From: an uncultured Bacillota bacterium
Lineage (GTDB): Bacteria > Bacillota > JAAYKD01
DNA length: 8,710 nt
Direction of reading: 5' to 3'
Assembly (NCBI GenBank): GCA_937897315.1
Contig: CALCNS010000260.1
Span: 1-8,710 of the forward strand
Part shown: one piece after another, positions 1 to 5,882 of the stretch
How positions within the stretch are numbered: the first letter of the stretch is position 1
Layout: each line of letters starts with the position of its first letter
The notes under the pieces: model-generated
What the model saw: the letters and a program-made list of their open reading frames with translations, nothing else
Told to the model about the DNA's origin: nothing
The model's database searches: none
Position numbers and translations under genes: made by a program

Positions 1-48
1 CGACCACCGAGATCTACACTCTTTCCCTACACGACGCTCTTCCGATCT
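1..48 (+). other. Illumina P5/Read-1 adapter contamination, left end
   Basis: The first 48 bases match the Illumina universal P5/Read-1 adapter, recognisable from the start CGACCACCGAGATCTACAC through the end GACGCTCTTCCGATCT. Only the first 10 bases of the full oligonucleotide are missing. Genomic sequence begins at 49. This is synthetic library DNA and should be trimmed. It creates a false C-terminus for the polA fragment on the minus strand. Confidence 0.98.
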
Positions 49-224
49 TCAAATGCAACAAGAGCATAATCTGGTTGGATGGTCTCCATGGCCTTTTGAA
101 CCATGGTGGCAAATCCATATACGGCGTTGGTATAAATTCCTTTCGCATTGCTCATTAAGGGTAAAGCATAGAAGGCACGAAAAGCCAAGCTATATCCATC
201 AATAATTAGAGCTTTCTTTGTCAC
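49..224 (-). CDS. polA: DNA polymerase I, N-terminal fragment (5'-3' exonuclease domain), truncated by adapter
   Basis: These are the first 58 codons of DNA polymerase I, the repair and Okazaki-fragment-processing polymerase. The fragment covers only the beginning of the 5'-3' exonuclease (FEN-like) domain. It shows the family opening IIDGYSLAFRAFYALP (residues 7-22), with the metal-binding Asp at residue 9, followed by the GIYTNAVYGF segment (29-38). A full-length PolA is usually about 850-900 residues, so almost all of the protein is missing. The start is GTG at 222-224, immediately after the TAA of the upstream capA-like gene, with an AGAGGG ribosome binding site 7 nt before it, inside the end of that gene. 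Reading on into the adapter gives a false tail of EDRKSVV (residues 59-65) and a stop at 27-29. Only two bases of codon 59 (GA) are native. The pairing with the capA-like gene suggests co-transcription. Confidence 0.9.
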
Positions 225-1403
225 TTAATTACCCTCTTTCGGAATGTTATCTGGGGCTTTTCCTCTGAACTCTTCTTTGATGATATCATCGAAAACATAT
301 CTTAACCAAGGAGTAGAGAAGTATTCGGTAGTGGAGTGAACCCCGTGTGTTGCTGCTTCTTCTTCGGTGTAACGATCTAAAAATAAAACACGTGTCGCTT
401 TGTATTGAGGTTCATAGTGTGTCACCAAAGGAACCATAGAAACACGATCCACAAAAAGCGAATCACCATCCACATTAAAATAAAGAGAGGCCATACCGCC
501 TAACAGGTTAATACCGGAAGACTGATTCGAGATGAAGTTTCCCAACGAGTAAAATACCGGCATTTCCTTGCCATCGGCACGCTTCAATATTTCTACTGGC
601 TGAATGACATGAGGGTGATGACCAATGATGACATCTACATTCTCTTGCGCCAGCAAGTGAGCTAAATGTTCTTGCTGCTCATTTGCGCTCGTTGCGCCTT
701 CGTCTCCCCAGTGGAAAGATACAATCACGAAATCAGCGATATCCTTTGCATGACGAACATTTTCAAGAATGATTTCTTCTTCTTCCAAGAATGTCATGCC
801 ATACTCTTGCCAATCATCCACAATAAAGCCGTTGAGCCCATAATTATACCCTAGAAATGCAAAACGAATTCCATCCCGCTCAAGAATCCTGACCGCTCCA
901 GCTTCTTGTTCATAGAAACCCACGACCTCTACATTCAGCTGTTTCCATAGTTTCCAGGAATCGACCAATGCACCCATACCCGAATCCATGGAGTGATTGC
1001 TCGCTTGATTGACAATATCAAAGCCAATGTTGGACATCTCAACCGCCAACTCCTTGGGTGCGTTGAAAAGAGGATAGGTACTAATAATGTATTCTTCGCC
1101 GGCAACTGTAACTTCCTGATTTAAGAAGGCGATATCCGCAGCCGCAATCGCATCTTTCACCGGTGCATAAGAACTGCTGAAATCGTAATGATCCCCACCC
1201 ATTTTCTTTGCATGCTCGTAAATAGGGCTATGAATCAAGTTGTCTCCTACTGCAATAAAATGAAATTCTTTTCTAATCGGCTCCGGAGGGGGAACGGGTA
1301 AGGGAGTGTTATCTGGTTTTGGACTAGTATGATTGCAGGCTGTTAGAAGAAAAACGAAAACCAATATTAGATAAAGCAGTGTTTTTTTGTTCCAAAATTT
1401 CAT
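225..1403 (-). CDS. CapA family lipoprotein (poly-gamma-glutamate capsule protein-like, metallophosphoesterase fold)
   Basis: This is a predicted membrane-anchored lipoprotein of 392 residues. A basic N-terminus and hydrophobic segment lead to the lipobox LTAC with Cys23, followed by a Pro-rich linker (about 30-42). The rest is a CapA/PGA_cap domain of the calcineurin-like metallophosphatase superfamily. Motifs in order are GDNLIH (53-58), NQE (95-97), a SNHSMD segment with N136, H137 and D140, HWGDE (231-235), GHHPHV (261-266) and SLGNF (286-290). Some members take part in poly-gamma-glutamate capsule synthesis or export; many stand-alone homologues have no known substrate. No capB or capC gene is adjacent, so a capsule role is unproven. 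I chose ATG at 1401-1403 because an AAGGA site lies 9 nt before it. An in-frame ATG at 1410-1412 would abut that site and is unlikely. Transcribed divergently from aspS and directly followed by polA. Confidence 0.88.
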   Translation of the reverse strand: MKFWNKKTLLYLILVFVFLLTACNHTSPKPDNTPLPVPPPEPIRKEFHFIAVGDNLIHSPIYEHAKKMGGDHYDFSSSYAPVKDAIAAADIAFLNQEVTVAGEEYIISTYPLFNAPKELAVEMSNIGFDIVNQASNHSMDSGMGALVDSWKLWKQLNVEVVGFYEQEAGAVRILERDGIRFAFLGYNYGLNGFIVDDWQEYGMTFLEEEEIILENVRHAKDIADFVIVSFHWGDEGATSANEQQEHLAHLLAQENVDVIIGHHPHVIQPVEILKRADGKEMPVFYSLGNFISNQSSGINLLGGMASLYFNVDGDSLFVDRVSMVPLVTHYEPQYKATRVLFLDRYTEEEAATHGVHSTTEYFSTPWLRYVFDDIIKEEFRGKAPDNIPKEGN

Positions 1404-1412
1404 GGTATTCAT

Positions 1413-1417
1413 TCCTT
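1413..1417 (-). promoter_or_regulatory. Ribosome binding site deciding the start of the CapA-like gene
   Basis: AAGGA on the minus strand lies 9 nt upstream of the ATG at 1401-1403 and directly touches the in-frame ATG at 1410-1412. The spacing favours the inner ATG. The mirror copy is at 7294-7298. Confidence 0.6.
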
Positions 1418-1473
1418 ACTTATATTATCGTATAAAACTTCGATAGAAAGCTTGTAACTTCCTTTAATTATAC

Positions 1474-1502
1474 TTGCCAAAGTAATGCTTTCGCTATAAA
1501 AT
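1474..1502 (+). promoter_or_regulatory. Predicted sigma-A-type promoter of aspS
   Basis: A -35 box TTGCCA (1474-1479, five of six consensus bases) and a -10 box TAAAAT (1497-1502, five of six) are separated by 17 nt. Transcription would begin near 1508-1510, giving a leader of under 30 nt before the ATG at 1536. This also argues against the in-frame GTG at 1515, which would have no room for a ribosome binding site. The leader is too short for a T-box riboswitch, and no T-box-type antiterminator sequence is visible in the 132-bp intergenic region. Confidence 0.55.
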
Positions 1503-1535
1503 AGAAAAGATGAAGTGAAAGAAAGAAGTGAGTGT

Positions 1536-2828
1536 ATGAATCGAATTTGGATAGAGGAACTGCCGAAATATTTGCATCAAGAAGTCACAGTAGAAGGATG
1601 GTTACACCGCGTGCGTAAATTGGGGAAACTAGCGTTTCTCTTAATCAAAGATACGACCGGAATGGTACAAGGAGTGGTCACTGGAAAACCCGAGTGGCTT
1701 CAGGACATTGCCCCAGAGCAAGCGGTTAGAGTCCATGGTTCAGTATCTGCTTCCAATCAACAAGCCCTCGGAGTGGAGTTGCAAATTAGCGAGATTGTTG
1801 TTCTGGGTAAGGTTTACAAAGACTTACCTTTTGAGCTCAACCAAGAAGAAATTGGAGCGGGCTTGGAACATGTATTGGATCATCGTGTTTTAAGTTTGCG
1901 TCACCCCAAGACGGCGGCTATTTTTAAAATTCAAGACGGTGTCATCAAAGCATTTCGGGACTTCTTACATCAGGAAAAATTCACCGAGATCCATACCCCA
2001 AAGATTGTGGCTACAGGAACAGAAGGAGGCAGTGAGCTGTTCGAAATTAAGTATTTTGAACAGACGGCGTATTTGGCTCAATCCCCTCAGTTCTACAAGC
2101 AAATGGCCATGGGTGCAGGATTACAAAGAGTATTTGAGGTTGCCCCGGTTTACCGAGCAGAACCTCACAATACCTCTAGACACCTGAGCGAGTTTATTTC
2201 TTTAGATTTAGAGATGGGCTTTATCTCTGGGTTGAACGATGTGTTATCCTTAGAGGAGCGTTTGCTTGAATATGTTTTTGCCTACTTACAGGAGTATATG
2301 TCAAAGGAACTGGCCATGTTTCAAGCCCAGTTACCCAAAGTAGGCCAGATACCTCGACTAAGAATCAAGGAAATTGACCGTATTCTACAAAAAGAGTATG
2401 GGAAATCACTTGAGATATTGGACTTGGATTCCGAATCCGAGCGTTTAATCTGTGAGTATATGATGAAAGAGACCGGTTCAGAATTCGTTTTTGCAACTCA
2501 TTATGGCAAAGCCAATCGACCCATGTATACTCAACCCAGTGCCGACGATCAGGACGTTACTGAAAGTTTCGATATGTTGTTCCGCGGCTTGGAAATGAAT
2601 TCCGGTGCACAACGTGTCCATGATTACGATGTCTTAGTCCACAACATCCGCGAGAAAGGGTTGCAGCCAGAGAGCTTTGCTTCATATTTGGAGATTTTCC
2701 AATATGGTATGCCACCTCATGGAGGGTTCGCCATTGGAGCCGAACGACTGGTCTGCAAGATTCTTGGCTTACAGAACATTCGAGAAGCTGTTTTATTTCC
2801 TCGTGACAGATTCCGCTTGACCCCATAA
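1536..2828 (+). CDS. aspS: Aspartyl-tRNA synthetase, archaeal/eukaryal type (probable aspartate--tRNA(Asp/Asn) ligase)
   Basis: This class IIb aminoacyl-tRNA synthetase of 430 residues attaches Asp to tRNA in the cytoplasm. An N-terminal OB-fold anticodon-binding domain (about 10-100, including GWLHRVRKLGKLAFLLIKD at 21-39) precedes the catalytic core. Motif 2 is YRAEPHNTSRHLSEF (206-220) and motif 3 is GGFAIGAERLV (396-406). The segments FDMLFRGLE (345-353) and SGAQRVH (356-362) and the end PRDRFRLTP (422-430) fit AspRS better than AsnRS. The protein lacks the GAD insertion of ordinary bacterial AspRS (about 590 residues). In bacteria such enzymes are often non-discriminating and also charge tRNA(Asn), with GatCAB then amidating the product; that is inference here. 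I chose ATG 1536 over GTG 1515 because a partial Shine-Dalgarno match (AGAAGTGA, 1524-1531) and the promoter position both support it. A terminator follows. Confidence 0.9.
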   Translation: MNRIWIEELPKYLHQEVTVEGWLHRVRKLGKLAFLLIKDTTGMVQGVVTGKPEWLQDIAPEQAVRVHGSVSASNQQALGVELQISEIVVLGKVYKDLPFELNQEEIGAGLEHVLDHRVLSLRHPKTAAIFKIQDGVIKAFRDFLHQEKFTEIHTPKIVATGTEGGSELFEIKYFEQTAYLAQSPQFYKQMAMGAGLQRVFEVAPVYRAEPHNTSRHLSEFISLDLEMGFISGLNDVLSLEERLLEYVFAYLQEYMSKELAMFQAQLPKVGQIPRLRIKEIDRILQKEYGKSLEILDLDSESERLICEYMMKETGSEFVFATHYGKANRPMYTQPSADDQDVTESFDMLFRGLEMNSGAQRVHDYDVLVHNIREKGLQPESFASYLEIFQYGMPPHGGFAIGAERLVCKILGLQNIREAVLFPRDRFRLTP

Positions 2829-2836
2829 ATATTGAA

Positions 2837-2866
2837 GAAGACCATCTTGCTGGATGGTCTTTCTTT
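2837..2866 (+). terminator. Rho-independent terminator after aspS
   Basis: A 9-bp stem pairs AAGACCATC (2838-2846) with GATGGTCTT (2853-2861) around the loop TTGCTG, and one G-T wobble can extend it. A T-rich run (TTTCTTT, ending at 2866) follows. It starts 9 nt after the aspS stop codon. The T run is broken by a C, so it may be leaky and let some transcription reach the aldo/keto reductase gene. Confidence 0.75.
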
Positions 2867-2906
2867 GCAGGAAAAATACTTTCGCATCACGAAATAAGAA
2901 ACAGAT

Positions 2907-2914
2907 AAAGGAGG
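2907..2914 (+). promoter_or_regulatory. Strong ribosome binding site deciding the aldo/keto reductase start
   Basis: AAAGGAGG is a near-perfect Shine-Dalgarno sequence. It ends 9 nt before the ATG at 2924 and directly abuts the in-frame GTG at 2915, which therefore cannot be the real start. The mirror copy is at 5797-5804. Confidence 0.8.
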
Positions 2915-2923
2915 GTGTTTTTG

Positions 2924-4072
2924 ATGCAAAAAAGAACATTTGGGAAACTCGATTTTCATCCATCACTTTTGGGTTTTGGTGCAATGAGGTTGCCAACAAC
3001 TGGACCGGACAAGGTTATTGATGAAGTCGCAGCTATTGAGATGATTCGTCATGCCATTGACTCAGGGGTCAATTATGTGGATACAGCATACAATTACCAC
3101 AATAGCCAATCGGAGATTGTCGTAGGCAAGGCATTACAAGATGGATACCGAGAAAAAGTAAAACTAGCCACCAAGAATCCTTCTTATAAGCTGTTTGAAA
3201 CGCACGAATGGCTTGAATTTTTGGATGAGCAACTAGCCAAACTGCAAACCAGCCACATCGATTTTTACTTGCAACATGCCTTAAACAAAGATCGATTCGA
3301 AACGTTTAAACGAATTGGAGCGTTTGAAGAAGCGCAAAAAGCAAAAGCTCTAGGAAAGATACGGTACTTTGGCTTTAGTTTTCATGACAGTTTGACGGTC
3401 TTCAAGGAAATAGTGGATGCATATCCATGGGATTTCTGCCAAATTCAATTAAATTACCTAGACACCGATTTCCAAGCTGGCTTAGAAGGGTTGCGTTACG
3501 CAGCAGCCAAAGGGATGGGTGTCATCGTCATGGAGCCGTTAAAAGGTGGGCGATTGGCAGCGAATTTACCTCAGGATATCCAGTCTATGTTAGACCAGCA
3601 ATCTACACATCGTAGTCCGGTCGAATGGGCTTTACGCTGGGTTGCAGATCAACCGGAAGTATCGCTCTTGCTTTCTGGAATGAGTAACTTGGATCAAGTC
3701 GTCGACAATCTAAGGATCTGCAGTCAGAACGACATCACTAAATTGGGAATGAAACCTGAAGATCGCGCTTTTTTGGCACATGTGGCACAAACTTGGAAGG
3801 CGAAGATTAAGATTGATTGCACCGCGTGCCGATATTGTATGCCCTGTCCTCAAGGGGTCAATATTCCCGGGTGTTTCTCCCTTTACAATAACGCATCCAT
3901 GTTCGATACTTGGAAATCTGCTGCGAAACAATACAAAGAGCAATTTATCGATAAGCAAATGGATGCTTCACTTTGTGTGGAGTGCGGTGCTTGTGAGAGT
4001 GTTTGTCCGCAACAATTATCCATTATCGAGACCCTAAAAGAATTGCACGCTGTGTTTGAAAGGATGATGTAG
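2924..4072 (+). CDS. Aldo/keto reductase with C-terminal [4Fe-4S] ferredoxin-like domain
   Basis: This predicted cytoplasmic oxidoreductase has 382 residues. The N-terminal two-thirds is an aldo/keto reductase TIM barrel with the complete catalytic tetrad: D53 and Y58 in VDTAYNY, K84 in ATKN and H118 in LQHAL. The C-terminus carries two cysteine motifs of ferredoxin type, CTACRYCMPCP (C299, C302, C305, C308) and CVECGACESVCP (C351, C354, C357, C361), expected to hold two [4Fe-4S] clusters. This architecture is that of the predicted aldo/keto reductase family COG1453, common in anaerobes. The natural substrate is unknown; the clusters suggest electron exchange with a ferredoxin-like partner as well as or instead of NAD(P)H. 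The strong site AAAGGAGG at 2907-2914 sets the ATG start. The gene sits 95 bp after aspS, behind a terminator, and is 1 nt from the next gene, so those two probably form a transcriptional unit. Confidence 0.92.
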   Translation: MQKRTFGKLDFHPSLLGFGAMRLPTTGPDKVIDEVAAIEMIRHAIDSGVNYVDTAYNYHNSQSEIVVGKALQDGYREKVKLATKNPSYKLFETHEWLEFLDEQLAKLQTSHIDFYLQHALNKDRFETFKRIGAFEEAQKAKALGKIRYFGFSFHDSLTVFKEIVDAYPWDFCQIQLNYLDTDFQAGLEGLRYAAAKGMGVIVMEPLKGGRLAANLPQDIQSMLDQQSTHRSPVEWALRWVADQPEVSLLLSGMSNLDQVVDNLRICSQNDITKLGMKPEDRAFLAHVAQTWKAKIKIDCTACRYCMPCPQGVNIPGCFSLYNNASMFDTWKSAAKQYKEQFIDKQMDASLCVECGACESVCPQQLSIIETLKELHAVFERMM

Positions 4073-4073
4073 A

Positions 4074-4364
4074 ATGGAATTCTCAAAGAAACCAGTGGGG
4101 GACTCTGTGGGTTTTGATGTAGAGGTTTATCATTTTGGAAGTCGCCCCGGAACCAAACTCATGGTCACGGCCGGAATCCATGGGGGAGAAGTTACCGGCA
4201 TCCATGCTGCTCGGTGCCTCATTGATTATCTAATAGCACATGAAAAAGAGTTAGTTGGTGAAGTGAAAATCCTGCCCGTATGCAATCAGGGGGGGTATCG
4301 CCGCATGGAAAGAACCAATCCCTATGATGATCTTGATATGAATCGTATTTTTCCCGGGAAAAAT
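4074..4364 (+). CDS. Succinylglutamate desuccinylase/aspartoacylase-like zinc hydrolase (M14 clan), N-terminal fragment
   Basis: This is the beginning of a zinc-dependent deacylase or carboxypeptidase-like enzyme of the AstE/AspA family. AGIHGGE (33-39) supplies the first two zinc ligands, H36 and E39, and the family motif DMNRIFPG occupies 88-95, where N90 and R91 are expected to contact substrate. The third zinc ligand and the rest of the protein (members usually exceed 300 residues) are missing. The native sequence is certain to 4355 and plausibly extends to 4364, since the conserved Gly95 lies just past the palindrome centre. Beyond that the frame runs on to a stop at 4458-4460, but residues from about 98 onward are an antisense translation of the same gene. 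The ATG is 1 nt after the aldo/keto reductase stop, with AAAGGA (4059-4064) 9 nt upstream, which indicates translational coupling. The substrate cannot be judged from this fragment. Confidence 0.85.
4347..4364. repeat. 18-bp central palindrome at the turn point
   Basis: ATTTTTCCCGGGAAAAAT is self-complementary and encodes Ile-Phe-Pro-Gly-Lys-Asn in frame with the M14-like gene. Ile-Phe-Pro-Gly belongs to the conserved family motif, so at least CCCGGG is probably native. A native palindrome here would explain why the molecule or the assembly folded back at this exact place. Confidence 0.6.
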
Positions 4365-4637
4365 ACGATTCATATCAAGATCATCATAGGGATTGGTTCT
4401 TTCCATGCGGCGATACCCCCCCTGATTGCATACGGGCAGGATTTTCACTTCACCAACTAACTCTTTTTCATGTGCTATTAGATAATCAATGAGGCACCGA
4501 GCAGCATGGATGCCGGTAACTTCTCCCCCATGGATTCCGGCCGTGACCATGAGTTTGGTTCCGGGGCGACTTCCAAAATGATAAACCTCTACATCAAAAC
4601 CCACAGAGTCCCCCACTGGTTTCTTTGAGAATTCCAT
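4347..4637 (-). CDS. M14-clan succinylglutamate desuccinylase/aspartoacylase-like fragment (artefactual second copy)
   Basis: Mirror image of the fragment at 4074-4364, with the same HGGE and DMNRIFPG motifs and the same truncation at the centre. Its open frame continues to a stop at 4251-4253, where it runs antisense through the left-arm copy, so the two chimeric frames overlap tail to tail across 4251-4460. Not a second gene. Confidence 0.8.
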
Positions 4638-4638
4638 T

Positions 4639-5787
4639 CTACATCATCCTTTCAAACACAGCGTGCAATTCTTTTAGGGTCTCGATAATGGATAATTGTT
4701 GCGGACAAACACTCTCACAAGCACCGCACTCCACACAAAGTGAAGCATCCATTTGCTTATCGATAAATTGCTCTTTGTATTGTTTCGCAGCAGATTTCCA
4801 AGTATCGAACATGGATGCGTTATTGTAAAGGGAGAAACACCCGGGAATATTGACCCCTTGAGGACAGGGCATACAATATCGGCACGCGGTGCAATCAATC
4901 TTAATCTTCGCCTTCCAAGTTTGTGCCACATGTGCCAAAAAAGCGCGATCTTCAGGTTTCATTCCCAATTTAGTGATGTCGTTCTGACTGCAGATCCTTA
5001 GATTGTCGACGACTTGATCCAAGTTACTCATTCCAGAAAGCAAGAGCGATACTTCCGGTTGATCTGCAACCCAGCGTAAAGCCCATTCGACCGGACTACG
5101 ATGTGTAGATTGCTGGTCTAACATAGACTGGATATCCTGAGGTAAATTCGCTGCCAATCGCCCACCTTTTAACGGCTCCATGACGATGACACCCATCCCT
5201 TTGGCTGCTGCGTAACGCAACCCTTCTAAGCCAGCTTGGAAATCGGTGTCTAGGTAATTTAATTGAATTTGGCAGAAATCCCATGGATATGCATCCACTA
5301 TTTCCTTGAAGACCGTCAAACTGTCATGAAAACTAAAGCCAAAGTACCGTATCTTTCCTAGAGCTTTTGCTTTTTGCGCTTCTTCAAACGCTCCAATTCG
5401 TTTAAACGTTTCGAATCGATCTTTGTTTAAGGCATGTTGCAAGTAAAAATCGATGTGGCTGGTTTGCAGTTTGGCTAGTTGCTCATCCAAAAATTCAAGC
5501 CATTCGTGCGTTTCAAACAGCTTATAAGAAGGATTCTTGGTGGCTAGTTTTACTTTTTCTCGGTATCCATCTTGTAATGCCTTGCCTACGACAATCTCCG
5601 ATTGGCTATTGTGGTAATTGTATGCTGTATCCACATAATTGACCCCTGAGTCAATGGCATGACGAATCATCTCAATAGCTGCGACTTCATCAATAACCTT
5701 GTCCGGTCCAGTTGTTGGCAACCTCATTGCACCAAAACCCAAAAGTGATGGATGAAAATCGAGTTTCCCAAATGTTCTTTTTTGCAT
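4639..5787 (-). CDS. Aldo/keto reductase with [4Fe-4S] domain (artefactual second copy)
   Basis: Mirror image of 2924-4072, identical over all 382 residues: same catalytic tetrad (D53, Y58, K84, H118), same two cysteine motifs, and same AAAGGAGG site (5797-5804) setting the ATG. A real duplicate would be expected to show at least some silent differences; none was seen. Confidence 0.88.
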   Translation of the reverse strand: MQKRTFGKLDFHPSLLGFGAMRLPTTGPDKVIDEVAAIEMIRHAIDSGVNYVDTAYNYHNSQSEIVVGKALQDGYREKVKLATKNPSYKLFETHEWLEFLDEQLAKLQTSHIDFYLQHALNKDRFETFKRIGAFEEAQKAKALGKIRYFGFSFHDSLTVFKEIVDAYPWDFCQIQLNYLDTDFQAGLEGLRYAAAKGMGVIVMEPLKGGRLAANLPQDIQSMLDQQSTHRSPVEWALRWVADQPEVSLLLSGMSNLDQVVDNLRICSQNDITKLGMKPEDRAFLAHVAQTWKAKIKIDCTACRYCMPCPQGVNIPGCFSLYNNASMFDTWKSAAKQYKEQFIDKQMDASLCVECGACESVCPQQLSIIETLKELHAVFERMM

Positions 5788-5844
5788 CAAAAACACCCTC
5801 CTTTATCTGTTTCTTATTTCGTGATGCGAAAGTATTTTTCCTGC

Positions 5845-5874
5845 AAAGAAAGACCATCCAGCAAGATGGTCTTC
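5845..5874 (-). terminator. Rho-independent terminator after aspS (mirror copy)
   Basis: Reverse complement of 2837-2866: the same 9-bp stem, 6-nt loop and T-rich tail, read on the minus strand downstream of the mirrored aspS. Confidence 0.7.
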
Positions 5875-5882
5875 TTCAATAT

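Larger units (their letters stand above)
1..4355 (+). repeat. Left arm of a perfect window-length inverted repeat
   Basis: This arm is the exact reverse complement of 4356-8710. Every gene, intergenic gap, terminator and adapter base recurs in mirror position (coordinate x pairs with 8711-x), and the translated products of both arms are identical. There is no central spacer and no mismatch was seen. The arm contains one adapter and five genes. Mirroring of the synthetic adapter shows that the repeat arose in library preparation, amplification or assembly and not in a chromosome. Confidence 0.97.

Noticed and set aside
666..854. Small plus-strand open frame opposite the CapA-like gene, and similar frames inside aspS and the aldo/keto reductase gene
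   Set aside because: They lie wholly within strongly supported genes, lack recognisable domains and are antisense or out-of-frame shadows.
1404..1535. T-box riboswitch controlling aspS
   Set aside because: The 132-bp region is too short, the predicted leader is under 30 nt, and no T-box antiterminator motif or terminator hairpin is present before the gene.
2880..2894. Short inverted repeat TTTCG-CATCA-CGAAA upstream of the aldo/keto reductase gene as an operator
   Set aside because: Five-base arms are common by chance, no regulator family consensus is recognised and no clear promoter accompanies it.
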